Shown: piece after piece, positions 52,414 to 63,848 of the stretch | How the letters are laid out: every line of letters begins with the position of its first letter | Numbering within the stretch: position 1 is the first letter of the stretch | Source of the DNA: Sulfuritalea sp. | Lineage (GTDB): Bacteria > Pseudomonadota > Gammaproteobacteria > Burkholderiales > Rhodocyclaceae | Length of the DNA stretch: 64,000 nucleotides | Assembly: GCA_023229545.1 (NCBI GenBank) | Contig: JALNZB010000005.1 | Span: forward strand, 40,735-104,734 | Direction of reading: 5' to 3' | Notes under the pieces: generated by a model | What the model saw: the letters and a program-made list of their open reading frames with translations, nothing else | Told to the model about the DNA's origin: nothing | Databases searched by the model: none | Program-made: the position numbers and the translations under genes

Positions 52414-53867
52414 TTTGCCCGCTCCAGCACGGCCGCATAAAAACCGTCGGTGGCGTGTTTTTGCGGCGACAACCGCATGTCCTCGCCACAGTCAATGACA
52501 ATGCCCTGCCCCGCCAGCACCTCTTGCGCCGACAGGCGATGGAAGTCGGCATGGCTGGCGAGAAAAGCGTCCACGATGGCTTCGTTCTCTTCCGCCAGAA
52601 TGCTGCATGTCGCATACACCAGCCGCCCGCCGGGCTTCAGCAACCTGGAGGCGGCAGCGAGAATGGCGGCCTGCTTGACGGTCAGCTCACTCACGCTCTG
52701 CGCCGACTGGCGCCACTTGAGGTCGGGGTTGCGGCGCAAGGTGCCCAGCCCGGAACACGGTGCATCGACCAGTACGCGATCCACCTTGCCCTGGAGCCGC
52801 TTCACCCTCGTGTCATTTTCTCCGGAGAGGCAGGCCGGATGCACGTTCGACAGCCCGGCGCGGGCGGCGCGCGGCTTCAGCTTGGCCAGCCGCTTCTCGG
52901 CTACGTCAAAGGCATACAGGCGTCCGGTGGAACGCATCAGCGCACCCAAAATCAGCGTTTTGCCGCCGGCCCCGGCGCAGAAATCCACCACCATCTCGCT
53001 ACGCTTGGGCGCCAGCAAAAAGCCGAGCAACTGCGAGCCTTCGTCCTGCACTTCGATGCTGCCGTCGAGGTAGGCGGGGTGCTTTGCCAGATAGGGCTTG
53101 GTCTTCAGCCGCAGGCCCAGCGGCGAATACGGGCAGGGCGTGGCGACGATGCCGTCGGCGGCGAGGCGGGCGATCACGCCGTCGCGCTCTGCCTTCAGCG
53201 TATTCACCCGCAGATCGAGCGGCGCCGGCGTGTTTAATGCACGCGCCAGCGCCAGCAGTTCTTCGGCCGTCATGCGCGGCGCCAGACGTTCGACCAGCCA
53301 GTCGGGAAAATCCAGTTGCTCGGCCAGGGTCAGTTCCGGTTCCGGCTGACGGCGGATGTCGGCCAGCCATTCGGCTTCGCCGGGCAGCAGCGCGCCTTCG
53401 AGCTGGCGCTGCGACATGCCGCGCACCCGCGACAGCGAGAGCAGCACCAACTCACGCGGCGAGATGCGACGCGGCCCGGCGTTCTTCGGCGCGCGCTTCG
53501 GCGTCGCACCGGGGGCGAGGAAGGCCGGTTCCAGATTTGGCCCGCATGCAGCCAGGCGCTCCAGCAGGCGCTTGCGGCGCAATACGGCATAGGCCGTCTC
53601 GGCGATGAAGGCGCGGTCCCTGGCGCCGCTCTTGCGCGCACGGAAGAACGCCGACAAGGCGGCATCCGCCGGCAGGTTGAAGGTCAGCAACTGCGCCGTC
53701 GCCGCCACCGCCGCATTCAGCAAGTCCGCAGCCAGACCATCCGCAGCGGCCGGCGCTTCGCCCGTGCCCTGCCCCGCGCTTCTTGCAGAGGGTTCACGGC
53801 GACGAGAACCGCCGCCCGAACCTTTTGTCGTGCCGCGCGGCTTGGCGCGCTTCCGGTCGTCGCTCAT
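52410..53867 (-). CDS. RsmB/NOP-family rRNA (cytosine-C5)-methyltransferase
   Basis: A 485-residue SAM-dependent RNA m5C methyltransferase. A basic, low-complexity N-terminus (1-50) precedes a helical NusB-like region (about 50-150), then the catalytic domain with VVDFCAGAGGKTL (SAM site), VDAPCSGLGTLRR (Cys) and VYATCSILAEENE (catalytic Cys). It resembles RsmB but the long N-terminus and gene context leave the exact target (C967 or another C) open. GAGG precedes the ATG. Confidence 0.88.
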   Translation of the reverse strand: MSDDRKRAKPRGTTKGSGGGSRRREPSARSAGQGTGEAPAAADGLAADLLNAAVAATAQLLTFNLPADAALSAFFRARKSGARDRAFIAETAYAVLRRKRLLERLAACGPNLEPAFLAPGATPKRAPKNAGPRRISPRELVLLSLSRVRGMSQRQLEGALLPGEAEWLADIRRQPEPELTLAEQLDFPDWLVERLAPRMTAEELLALARALNTPAPLDLRVNTLKAERDGVIARLAADGIVATPCPYSPLGLRLKTKPYLAKHPAYLDGSIEVQDEGSQLLGFLLAPKRSEMVVDFCAGAGGKTLILGALMRSTGRLYAFDVAEKRLAKLKPRAARAGLSNVHPACLSGENDTRVKRLQGKVDRVLVDAPCSGLGTLRRNPDLKWRQSAQSVSELTVKQAAILAAASRLLKPGGRLVYATCSILAEENEAIVDAFLASHADFHRLSAQEVLAGQGIVIDCGEDMRLSPQKHATDGFYAAVLERAK

Positions 53868-53904
53868 GCTCGCAGCCTCTTTGCCGAGGAGTTGGGGAAA
53901 ATTT

Positions 53905-54900
53905 TCATTGGGTTTCCTGGATATCGGTCTCGTCCGCGATCTGATCGAAGATTTCGCCCTTGCGGTCGGTAAAACGAATTTTCAGCGGCAGGCCGCGCCT
54001 GTCGGCGCCGTTACCCACACCCAGCCACAGCTCGATAGTGTCATTACCGCTGCGAGTCTTCAAGCGCAACGCGCGGCGTTCGCCCGCCGCCAGCGTCACG
54101 GCTTCTTCGCCGAGGACTTCAAAACGATAACTTTCCAGCTTGCGCCCGGTGGCGATGGGCATGTCCAGCGCACCGCTTTTCGGCGCCAGCAGCACCAGTT
54201 GGTAATACATCGAGAGGAAGTCCTGCGCGCCGACGGCAATGCTGTCCTCGCGTCCGGCATAGGCAACGACATTGCGCGCCCAGTCGAAGTTGGCGGTATC
54301 CAGGCCGCCGACGCGCTCATGACGGAATTCGCGCGGTTTGAGGCCATCGGTCGTGACCTCGCCCTGGCTGCTCTGCACCACCCGCGCCGGCTTGAACAGA
54401 GCGGCAAGCCCGGTGGTCTCGGTCACGCTTTGCAGCTTGTACGTGAATCCGTCATGTTGCCAGGTATGCACCGACTGACCGATGACAAAGCCGTCTTCAC
54501 CACGGGTGATGGTGTAGCGCACGCGGCCCTTGTCCGGCAGTGCACTACGCGCGGGCGCGGCTGGCGCAAGAGGCGGCTCAATAGTCGGCGCTGACGGTAC
54601 GGCGACCGGCGGCGTCTCCGCGGGCGCCATGTCCGGCGCGACGGCAGGCGGGCTGCTTGCAGGTGCGGCAGCCTCGGGCGCCGCTGCGACTACGCGCGGC
54701 AAACGCGGCTTGGCGACATGCGGCCTGGGCTCGGGCTGGGCGACCGGCGCCGGTTGCGGACGTGCTGCCGGCCTGGCCAGCACCGCATCGATTGTCGGCG
54801 GCGGATCGGCATCATTGACTCCGGGAAGTTCCCAGCCGGGTCCCAGCAGCGCGGCGGCATGAATCAGCGTCGACGCGACCAGCGCAAATACAAATGGCAT
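53905..54900 (-). CDS. DUF3108 protein with a proline-rich linker
   Basis: A 331-residue envelope protein: an N-terminal hydrophobic anchor (about 1-20), a Pro/Ala-rich linker (30-130) and a beta-rich DUF3108 domain (about 135-325; GLAALFKPARVVQSSQG, RKLESYRFEVLGEE). It has a TonB-like overall layout but no TonB C-terminal motif. Three short TGAGATGC direct repeats stand at its start, each holding an ATG; only the last opens the frame. It lies next to purN, an arrangement found in other betaproteobacteria. Confidence 0.85.
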   Translation of the reverse strand: MPFVFALVASTLIHAAALLGPGWELPGVNDADPPPTIDAVLARPAARPQPAPVAQPEPRPHVAKPRLPRVVAAAPEAAAPASSPPAVAPDMAPAETPPVAVPSAPTIEPPLAPAAPARSALPDKGRVRYTITRGEDGFVIGQSVHTWQHDGFTYKLQSVTETTGLAALFKPARVVQSSQGEVTTDGLKPREFRHERVGGLDTANFDWARNVVAYAGREDSIAVGAQDFLSMYYQLVLLAPKSGALDMPIATGRKLESYRFEVLGEEAVTLAAGERRALRLKTRSGNDTIELWLGVGNGADRRGLPLKIRFTDRKGEIFDQIADETDIQETQ

Positions 54901-54927
54901 CTCAGTCGCGCATCTCAGCCGCGCATC

Positions 54928-55563
54928 TCAACCGACTTGCGGCACATGCAACGAACCGCCTACCGCCACCTCGCCCGCCAACTGCGCGCGATCGCCAGCC
55001 AGATGCAAACGGCCCTCAAGGAACCAGCGCGCCACGCGCGGGTAGAGAATGTGCTCCTCGGCCAGTACGCGCCGACCGAGGCTCGCCTCGTCATCATCGG
55101 CCTGCACCGGCACCGCCGCCTGCGCGATGATCGGCCCGCCATCCAGCGCTGGCGTCACGAAATGCACGCTGCAACCGTGCAGCCGCACGCCGGCAACCAG
55201 CGCCTGGGCATGAGTCTTCACCCCAGGGAAAACCGGCAGCAAGGACGGATGAATATTCAGCAGGCGGCCCTCAAAGCGGCGCACGAAGCCGTCGGTGAGA
55301 ATCCGCATGAAGCCGGCGAGCAGCACCAGATCGGGCGTGTGCCGCTCGATCTCGGCTGCCAGCGCGGCATCGAAGTCCTCGCGCGAGGCAAAGCCGCGAT
55401 GATCGATGACGAGGGTGGCGACGCCGCGACGAGCGGCGCTGGCCAATCCCGCCACGTCGGGGCGATTGCTGATGACCACGGCACAAGCGCCGGGCAGGCC
55501 GGCGTCGAGCAAGGAGTCCATGTTGCTGCCGCGACCGGAAATGAGTATCACGTAGCGCTTCAT
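54928..55563 (-). CDS. purN: phosphoribosylglycinamide formyltransferase
   Basis: Transfers formyl from 10-formyl-THF to GAR in purine synthesis. 211 residues. SGRGSNMDSLL binds GAR phosphate, LLAGFMRIL and NIHPSLLPVFPG hold the catalytic Asn-His, and FVTPALDGGPIIAQ the catalytic Asp. Its ATG overlaps the stop codon of the upstream lipoprotein gene. Confidence 0.95.
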   Translation of the reverse strand: MKRYVILISGRGSNMDSLLDAGLPGACAVVISNRPDVAGLASAARRGVATLVIDHRGFASREDFDAALAAEIERHTPDLVLLAGFMRILTDGFVRRFEGRLLNIHPSLLPVFPGVKTHAQALVAGVRLHGCSVHFVTPALDGGPIIAQAAVPVQADDDEASLGRRVLAEEHILYPRVARWFLEGRLHLAGDRAQLAGEVAVGGSLHVPQVG

Positions 55564-56309
55564 CGCAGGGCCATCACGGGAAGGAACACGGCCGTCGCCA
55601 GGCTTTGCGCGACGCGGGCGATAGTGCGATGCCCTTTGTCGGCGATCAGGGCGGACAACAGGTCGAGATTGCCGATCATCTTGCCGAACTCGCGTTCGAA
55701 GCTGAGATTCGCCGGTTGCGGCGCCACCGCCATTTCATTGGAGAGCAGCAGCAGGGCGCCGCCCGCGTCGCGCGCGGTCGCCAGCTTCCAGGCGGCGATT
55801 TCAAGGTTGCGCGCGCTGTTGTAAAGCTTCTGCGGATCGAGTTCGTCGAGCATGAAAAACTCCGTCTTTTCCTCGAATGCGGCATTCAGCATGGCGCCCA
55901 GTCCGGCGATGAACACCGCCACGCGGTCGCCCTCAAAATCGGCGCGCAGACCGAGCAGGATTGCATCGGTGCCGCGCTTGCCACCCGCTTCGGGCAGCCG
56001 CCAGCCGGTGCGCGGATCAAGCAGGCGATCGAGCGCCGCCTCAATGCCGGCGTGACCGCCCTTTTTCCACTCATGCGGGTTGCGCCGATACAGTTTTTCG
56101 GCCAGCCGCCGCAGGCTGGCGAAGATTTCGCGCCGATGCAAATCGGCGACGCGGTCGACATCCGTCTTGCCGATCTGCTTCGGATCGAACGACGCTACCG
56201 AGTCGCCCACCGAACTACCCTTGCCACCAGGCTGAATACCTGACTGCGCGCCCGTTTGCGCGCAGCCGGCCACCAGCAGCAAGATAACCACAGTCGCGGC
56301 ACCACGCAT
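55560..56309 (-). CDS. lipoprotein of unknown function
   Basis: A 249-residue protein with a lipoprotein signal (hydrophobic core VVILLLVAGC, Cys at 16). The rest is a mixed helical domain (ADLHRREIFASLRRLAEKLYRR, GLRADFEGDRVAVFIAGLG, ARNLEIAAWKLATARDAGGALL) that I cannot assign to a named family. It starts two bases after dedA and overlaps purN, so it is in one transcription unit with both. An outer-membrane location is likely. Confidence 0.8.
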   Translation of the reverse strand: MRGAATVVILLLVAGCAQTGAQSGIQPGGKGSSVGDSVASFDPKQIGKTDVDRVADLHRREIFASLRRLAEKLYRRNPHEWKKGGHAGIEAALDRLLDPRTGWRLPEAGGKRGTDAILLGLRADFEGDRVAVFIAGLGAMLNAAFEEKTEFFMLDELDPQKLYNSARNLEIAAWKLATARDAGGALLLLSNEMAVAPQPANLSFEREFGKMIGNLDLLSALIADKGHRTIARVAQSLATAVFLPVMALR

Positions 56310-56311
56310 GT

Positions 56312-56968
56312 TCAGGAGGCCTTCGGCGCCAGACGATGCCGCAGCCAGGCCAGGGCCAGCGGCGCCAGCGACAGGCCGATGGTGCCGAAAACAATCAGGG
56401 AAAGATTCGCCCGGACCCAGGGCAGGTTGCCGAACCAGTAGCCGGCCAGGCACAACGAAAAAACCCAGAGCACGGCGCCGCACAAATCGAAAATGAAATA
56501 GCGCGGGTAGGTCATGTTGCCGACCCCGGCGACGAAGGGCGCGAAAGTGCGCACAAACGGCATGAAGCGCGCCACCAGCATGGTCTTGCCGCCGTGCTTC
56601 TCGTAGTAGGCATGCGTGATGTCGAAGGCCTTGCGGTTGAAATAGCGGGACTTGTCCCCCCAGGCCAGAATGCGCTTGCCGGCCCAGCGCCCGATCCAGT
56701 AATTAGTGTTGTCGCCGAGGATGGCCGCCGAGAGCAATACCGCGATCACCATGCCGATGTCGAAGTTGCCGCCGCTGGTTGCGGCGAGCGCCCCGGCGAC
56801 GAAGAGCAGCGAATCGCCGGGGAGGAAAGGCGTCACCACCAGACCCGTCTCGCAAAACACGATGGCGAAAAGAATGGCGTATATCCAGGTGCCATACTGC
56901 GTCAGGAGCACGGCAAGGTATTTGTCCACGTGCAGGACAATGTCGATGAACTGGGCGAGAAGTTCCAC
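56312..56968 (-). CDS. DedA family membrane protein
   Basis: A 218-residue inner-membrane protein of the DedA/SNARE-associated superfamily, members of which are needed for membrane lipid homeostasis and probably flip undecaprenyl phosphate or phospholipids. Seen: FCETGLVVTPFLPGDSLLF, the ILGDNTNYWIGRWAGKR segment and ARFMPFVRTFAPFVAGVGNM, whose Arg residues are functionally important in relatives. Divergent from mutL. Confidence 0.92.
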   Translation of the reverse strand: MELLAQFIDIVLHVDKYLAVLLTQYGTWIYAILFAIVFCETGLVVTPFLPGDSLLFVAGALAATSGGNFDIGMVIAVLLSAAILGDNTNYWIGRWAGKRILAWGDKSRYFNRKAFDITHAYYEKHGGKTMLVARFMPFVRTFAPFVAGVGNMTYPRYFIFDLCGAVLWVFSLCLAGYWFGNLPWVRANLSLIVFGTIGLSLAPLALAWLRHRLAPKAS

Positions 56969-57010
56969 AGGGAAGGATCGTCGAGGGAAAGGGGCGATTT
57001 TACCGGAAGC

Positions 57011-57016
57011 TATAAT
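57011..57016 (+). promoter_or_regulatory. -10 box immediately upstream of mutL
   Basis: A perfect TATAAT ends nine bases before the mutL ATG. A start 7 bases after it would fall within one or two bases of the ATG, giving a leaderless mRNA. No consensus -35 is visible 15-19 bases upstream. Confidence 0.45.
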
Positions 57017-57024
57017 TCGCCCCC

Positions 57025-58770
<1,746 letters not shown>

Positions 58771-58776
58771 ACGGAC

Positions 58777-60549
58777 TCACAGGTTGCGCGCCAGGCGGAA
58801 GCCACGGGTGTCGAGACGCTTGCCGGGTGTACCCCAACTGCGCGATGCAGCGCGCATGAAGCGGGGATTCAGCCCCCAGGCGCCGCCACGATAGGCGTGG
58901 TCGGTACAGCCTTCGTAAACCCATGCGCCGCCGTCCTCGGGCGCCCCGTCATAATTATCGTTCCAGCAGTCGCCGACCCACTCGGAGACATTGCCGTGCA
59001 TGTCGTAAACGCCGAAGGCATTGGGCGGGAAGCTCGCCACCGGAGCCGTCGAACGGTTGTCCCATTGGCTGCCGCAGCCGTCGCAGTTAGCATGGTTCGA
59101 GCCGACCTCGTCACCCCACGAGTAATGGGTGGTCGAAGCCGCCCGCGCCACGTATTCCCATTCGGCCTCGGTCGGCAAGCGGTATTGCTTGCCGGTCTTG
59201 GCATTGAGCTTGACCAGAAAAGTCTGCACATCGTCCCAGCTCACATTTTCAACCGGGCAGTTGTCGCCGCAACTGGAGAAGTGGCTCGGATTGCTGCCCA
59301 TCACCGCTCGCCACTGCCCCTGCGTCACCTCGGTACGGCCAATCGCATAGGCATTGAGGATGGCGACTGCGTGCACCGGCCTTTCCGAAGGCGAACCGTG
59401 GGCGGAACCCATCTCGAAATGCCCGCCGGGTATGACCACCAGCTCGGGACACTCGGCGCAATCCTTGACCACCTTGCCCAAGTCCTTGCTGGCCTCGGCG
59501 CGTTTCAGACGCGCCGCACTCGACCGGGCCTGGCCGAGGTAGTTCCCGGCCGGAAAGTGTTTCAGGTAAGCCAAGTAGGCTTCCGCAGAATTGGCTCGTT
59601 TGGTTTGCGCCCACGCCTCCTCCTCGCTGCCCGAGGGCGGACTCGCCGCATCGGGACCAGTCGCAACGGGACTTGACTTCACCGCCGCAACGGGGCTTGC
59701 CTTCACCGCAGCCACAACCATGGGTTTGGCGGACTCCGGCGGCGGCGCGGACGAAACATCCGTGCCGCGCTTCGCCTCGGAAGGAATGAAGTAGAAACTG
59801 CCCGTCAGGGACGATGCCTCCCACGGCGTCTGCGTTTCACCGCTGAGCTTGACCACGTTGGAGCGGACATGCTTGAACACGTCCTCGATCTGAAAGCCGG
59901 GCATGCCCATCGCCTTCAGCAGTTCCCCGGTATACAAACCGTTGCGTCCATCGCCGTCGGCCGCCACCTTGCCCGGCGCGGTCGAATAGGCGATCAGCGA
60001 ACCGGTGGGCGCCGCCATGTGGGCCAGCCCGGCGCCCGATCCGCTGCGAAAACGCCGCTCGAAGGGATTGTTGCGGCAGGCATCGAGGATCACCATGCTG
60101 AGGCTGGCCTCGCTCAGCTTGTCGAGCACGAAATCCGCGTCCATCGCCTCGGTGCCGACATCGTTTTCGATCTTGATGCGGGCATCGACCGGCAGCAGGT
60201 AATTCTTGCCGCGCACCTGCATGCCGTGCCCGGCATAGAAGAACAGCGCAACCGTGCCTTTCTTCACTTCGCGCCCAAACTCGGTCAGGGCGCGACGCAT
60301 CGTCATGTAATCGGCATCGGTGCGCAGCACCACCTCGAAACCCAGTTGCCGCAACCGGGTAGCCATGTCGATGGCATCGTTGGCCGGATTGGCGAGAACC
60401 CCGCCGCCGGTATAGGCGCCGTTGCCGATCACCAGCGCGACCCGTCGCGGCTGCTGGGCGGGCGCATTTTGGTCCTCGGCGCGTGCCGGGGCTGAAAGCA
60501 GCGGCAGGCTGCCGAGATGAATGAGGATCAGGAACAGCAAGCGGATCAT
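58777..60549 (-). CDS. exported caspase-like (C14) protein with a FGE/SUMF1 domain
   Basis: A 590-residue protein with a signal peptide (about 1-24, ending APARA), then a caspase/metacaspase p20 fold (about 33-280) carrying the catalytic pair H108 (FYAGHGMQV) and C158 (LDACRNNPF). A linker rich in Ala, Pro and Ser follows, and then a formylglycine-generating-enzyme-like domain (about 385-590: IPGGHFEMGS, RLPTEAEWEY, GNVSEWVGDCW, RGGAWGLNPRFMRAASR). The FGE domain is often non-catalytic in such fusions. I use ATG 60549, which gives a clean signal; a GTG at 60600 overlapping the TPR-CHAT stop is possible. Substrate unknown. Confidence 0.88.
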   Translation of the reverse strand: MIRLLFLILIHLGSLPLLSAPARAEDQNAPAQQPRRVALVIGNGAYTGGGVLANPANDAIDMATRLRQLGFEVVLRTDADYMTMRRALTEFGREVKKGTVALFFYAGHGMQVRGKNYLLPVDARIKIENDVGTEAMDADFVLDKLSEASLSMVILDACRNNPFERRFRSGSGAGLAHMAAPTGSLIAYSTAPGKVAADGDGRNGLYTGELLKAMGMPGFQIEDVFKHVRSNVVKLSGETQTPWEASSLTGSFYFIPSEAKRGTDVSSAPPPESAKPMVVAAVKASPVAAVKSSPVATGPDAASPPSGSEEEAWAQTKRANSAEAYLAYLKHFPAGNYLGQARSSAARLKRAEASKDLGKVVKDCAECPELVVIPGGHFEMGSAHGSPSERPVHAVAILNAYAIGRTEVTQGQWRAVMGSNPSHFSSCGDNCPVENVSWDDVQTFLVKLNAKTGKQYRLPTEAEWEYVARAASTTHYSWGDEVGSNHANCDGCGSQWDNRSTAPVASFPPNAFGVYDMHGNVSEWVGDCWNDNYDGAPEDGGAWVYEGCTDHAYRGGAWGLNPRFMRAASRSWGTPGKRLDTRGFRLARNL

Positions 60550-60596
60550 AAGCAACGCCCTGACAATAAACAGTTCAGCATCGGAACGCGCGGCGA

Positions 60597-63500
60597 TCAC
60601 CGCCCCGGATCACCGTACAGCGCATATGGTGCCCAAAAGGCCGGATGCGCGTACGAATATTCCGGCTTGCCGCGTTCGTCCAGCGCCACGCCCTTGTCGA
60701 TCATCTCCAGCATGGCTTGGCGCAAAGCCTTGGCGCGAGTGAGCTTGCCATCTTTGGCGTAGCGCTCGAACAAATGCGTCATCAGTTCCCGCGCCGAGAC
60801 GGTTTCCACCGGCCAGTGGGTGGCCAGCACGGCCCGTGCGCCGGCATAAAAGAAACCGCGCCCCAGACCGGATACGGCCTCGGCGCCGCTGCCGTCGGCC
60901 GCCGCCGTGTTGCAGGCGGAAAGCACCACCAGGTCGGCGTCCATCGACAGCTTGAGAATGTCTTCGAGTTTCAGCAGGCCGTCAACAATGTCCTTGCCCC
61001 CCTGTGGCGCCAGCGCCAGCGCCGGCTGGTCGAGGCCCGGCAAATCGCCGGGGATCAAGCCGTGGGTGGCAAAAGCGACCACGCGATGGTGCTTGATGTC
61101 CGCCTCCAGCACGTTCTTGCGATTCGCCCGATCACCAAAAAAGGTATCGCGCTGGACGTTCGCGGCCAGCGCGGTGCCAATGGCCAGAATTTCGTCGCGC
61201 GTGTCCGGTAGCGGTGTCAGCAGCGGCGTCCCGCGCGTGGCAACGGGCGCGGCGGGAATCGCATCGGTGCTGGTGCTGTTCTCGTCCCACTTCGGCGCAT
61301 GACTGATGTTGAGGTTGCGGGTGCTGCGCACGCCTCGGCTGGCGCCCCGATTCCCGCTGGCCACCGGCTTGGCGACCGACTTGTCCGTCGGGGGAGCGTT
61401 GCTGGCGCCGAAATCCGGATCGCCAAAGCCGATGAAGGGATCGCGCTGTCCCTTGATCGCCGGCAGGGCACGCAGGGTCACCAGCGCACTGATGGATGGC
61501 ACATACGCCACCGCCACTTTGCGCGCCAGCCACGGCGTCTGGCGGAACCGGGACAGCGGCAGCCCGGCCTCGGCCTTGTCCGGCGCGACATTCGCCGTCG
61601 GCAACAGCGAGAAGGGTATCTGGCCCAATGCTTCGTTGGCCACCACCAGCAGCGTGTCGGCCTTCTCCCAGGCGCCCTGCACCGGGGCGAGCAGTTCCTG
61701 ATACAAGGCATATCCGGCCTCCAGATCGAAGCGCATCTGGTCGGCACCGGTTGCGTTGGAGAGATCGACTGAATTCCGCAAACGCTTGACCATGCCGGCG
61801 ATCCACGCTGCGGTTTGCGGGCTGAAATGAAAATGCAAAGCGCCATCCTTGCCGGTGGCCCAGACATAGCTGCCGCCCTGCGTGACGTAGATCGACAGCA
61901 GCGCCTCGTTGGGCAGCAAGGCCTTGCGCGCGGTGGCCAGGTCGGCTGGACGCGGGCTGACCAGCGCGTCGTATTGCGGAAATTCGCGCCGGATTTCAAC
62001 CAGCGCCTCCGCCTGCTCCTTGCGCAGGACGACGATGCGCTGTTCCATCGCCGCAATGATTTTCGGCAACTGCTTGTCCGGCGGCGCGGAGCGCTGGCTG
62101 ATCAAATTTTTATAGACTGCTTCCAGTTCATCGTCGGCGTCCTGCACTTTCTTGATTTTCGCCCCCAGTTCCGGCGTGCCGGCCGCCGCCCGCAGCGCCG
62201 AGCCCGAGATGGCCTTTTGCACGCTCTGCCAGCGCGCGACATCGGCGACGCGAAAAGCTTCGGCGGTATCTTTCTCGCTGCGCGTGCCTTTTCTGCCCAC
62301 CAGCACGCCGAGATATTCGTTCAGGATATAGCGCAGGCGACTGGTGCGGGCGACACTGGTCTTCTGTTTGCCGACCACCCTGGCCGGATCGATCAGCACG
62401 GCGACGGCGCGCTCGAACTCCTTGCGCGCCTCATCGACGCGGCTGGAACGATGCAGCGCCATGGCGCGGTAGGCGCGGGCTTCGGCGGTGTAATAGTGGT
62501 CGGCGCCGAAGTTGCGGGTGCGCATGCCAAGCAGGTTGTCGCCATCGCGCAGGGCATCGGCGATCCGCCCGACGGCGATGAAGGAACGAATCGAGTTGAG
62601 CGTGCCTCGGGCAAAACTTTCTTCAAGACGCGTGTCGTCCGTCAGTGCGCTGCGGATCACATCGGTCAAAGCCGCAGCTTCGGCATGGCGACCCACTATG
62701 GTGAAGGCGTTGGCCAGGTTGATGCGGGCATTCAGGCGCATCGGGCTGCGCTCTGAAATACCGCCTTCGGCCAGTGCCTTGTCCGCCCATTCGGCCAGCA
62801 CCAGAGCTTCAGCATAGCGCCCACGGTTGGTGAACACGCCGCGCAACGCCGACAAGGCACGCCCGACCAGCGGAGAATTGCGGCCATCGCGCACCAAGGA
62901 TCGTTTCAGCACCTCGCGCAGCAGCAATTCGGCTTCGTCAAGCCGCTCCTCGGCGATCAGCGTCTGGGCGAGCCATATCCGCATCGAATCCACCCCCGAC
63001 TCCACACGACTGGCGGGCGGCGTCCATATTCCGCGACTCTGGCGGGTAGCCCACAGGGCCAAGTCCTCCTCCGCCAGACGCACGGCAGCCAGATTGGCCA
63101 GCTCTTCCTCTTCCAGGCGCCCCTGCCGCCGCAACAGAAAACCACGGGTATTCTCGATCTGCTTTGCCAAGGAGGGCAGACTGAGCGCCGCCTGCTGCCG
63201 GAGGGCAAGTCGCTTGTAGATCGCCTCGGCCTTGGCAAGAGAAGCCTTGGCGCGATCGATATCGCCGAGATGGAGGTAGTAGCCCGTCATCTGGCAGTGA
63301 ACGTGAATCGTGAAGCCGTTGGGCGTACCCTTCTCGTTTTCCGCCAGGAACTCGGCAAAACTGTCCAGTGCCGCCGTCAGGCCCCGGGTCGCCGTCAGGC
63401 TTTCGGCATACTCGCTTCTCACCCGCGCATAGCCACCTAAGCCGCTCGAATTCGCGCCCTTCTCCCGCCGCGCGTATTCGAGCGCCTTGGCGAGGAATTC

Positions 63501-63848
63501 GCTGCGACGCTCCGGCTCCTGAAGCTCTCCGGCGGCGAGCGCCTTCCTGTGCCATGCCATCGCCAGCAGATCGGCATCCTCGGTGGCTGGCAAAGCAGCG
63601 TCCATCTCCGCCCGCAGCTTGTCGATTCGCTCCGGGTCGGGCTTGTAGCTTTGCAGCAGCAATACCAGATCAGCTATGGTCGGCGGCGGCGGTTTGGCGG
63701 TGTTCACCACTGCGCGCAAGACCTCGGGCGCGGCGGATGCGGCGGGAGCCACTGGCGGAATGGCCTTGGCAGCAGGCGCCTGAGCCTGCGCCTGCGCCAC
63801 AGACGCCGCCAGCATCAACGCCATCAGCAGCTTCACCGCATTCATCAT
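60597..63848 (-). CDS. exported TPR-CHAT protease-like protein
   Basis: A protein of about 1083 residues with a signal peptide (about 1-21, ending SVAQA), a Pro/Ala linker, a long helical TPR region (about 70-560) and a C-terminal CHAT domain (about 690-1080). CHAT is a caspase-fold (clan CD) domain; the expected catalytic His is in AFATHGLIPG (about 929) and Cys in VVLSACNTAAADGSG (about 979), with GLGRGFFYAGARAVLATHWPV after it. The ATG at 63848 follows GAGGGGA. It is the first gene of the pair with the caspase-FGE gene. Nothing here suggests the CRISPR-associated TPR-CHAT. Confidence 0.88.
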   Translation of the reverse strand: MMNAVKLLMALMLAASVAQAQAQAPAAKAIPPVAPAASAAPEVLRAVVNTAKPPPPTIADLVLLLQSYKPDPERIDKLRAEMDAALPATEDADLLAMAWHRKALAAGELQEPERRSEFLAKALEYARREKGANSSGLGGYARVRSEYAESLTATRGLTAALDSFAEFLAENEKGTPNGFTIHVHCQMTGYYLHLGDIDRAKASLAKAEAIYKRLALRQQAALSLPSLAKQIENTRGFLLRRQGRLEEEELANLAAVRLAEEDLALWATRQSRGIWTPPASRVESGVDSMRIWLAQTLIAEERLDEAELLLREVLKRSLVRDGRNSPLVGRALSALRGVFTNRGRYAEALVLAEWADKALAEGGISERSPMRLNARINLANAFTIVGRHAEAAALTDVIRSALTDDTRLEESFARGTLNSIRSFIAVGRIADALRDGDNLLGMRTRNFGADHYYTAEARAYRAMALHRSSRVDEARKEFERAVAVLIDPARVVGKQKTSVARTSRLRYILNEYLGVLVGRKGTRSEKDTAEAFRVADVARWQSVQKAISGSALRAAAGTPELGAKIKKVQDADDELEAVYKNLISQRSAPPDKQLPKIIAAMEQRIVVLRKEQAEALVEIRREFPQYDALVSPRPADLATARKALLPNEALLSIYVTQGGSYVWATGKDGALHFHFSPQTAAWIAGMVKRLRNSVDLSNATGADQMRFDLEAGYALYQELLAPVQGAWEKADTLLVVANEALGQIPFSLLPTANVAPDKAEAGLPLSRFRQTPWLARKVAVAYVPSISALVTLRALPAIKGQRDPFIGFGDPDFGASNAPPTDKSVAKPVASGNRGASRGVRSTRNLNISHAPKWDENSTSTDAIPAAPVATRGTPLLTPLPDTRDEILAIGTALAANVQRDTFFGDRANRKNVLEADIKHHRVVAFATHGLIPGDLPGLDQPALALAPQGGKDIVDGLLKLEDILKLSMDADLVVLSACNTAAADGSGAEAVSGLGRGFFYAGARAVLATHWPVETVSARELMTHLFERYAKDGKLTRAKALRQAMLEMIDKGVALDERGKPEYSYAHPAFWAPYALYGDPGR

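Noticed and set aside
53905..54900. TonB-like energy transducer
   Set aside because: The anchor plus Pro-rich linker resembles TonB, but the C-terminal domain is DUF3108 and no ExbB/ExbD genes are adjacent.
60597..63848. CRISPR-associated TPR-CHAT (Craspase component)
   Set aside because: The protein has a signal peptide and is next to a caspase-FGE gene; no gRAMP/Cas7-11 or CRISPR array is present.
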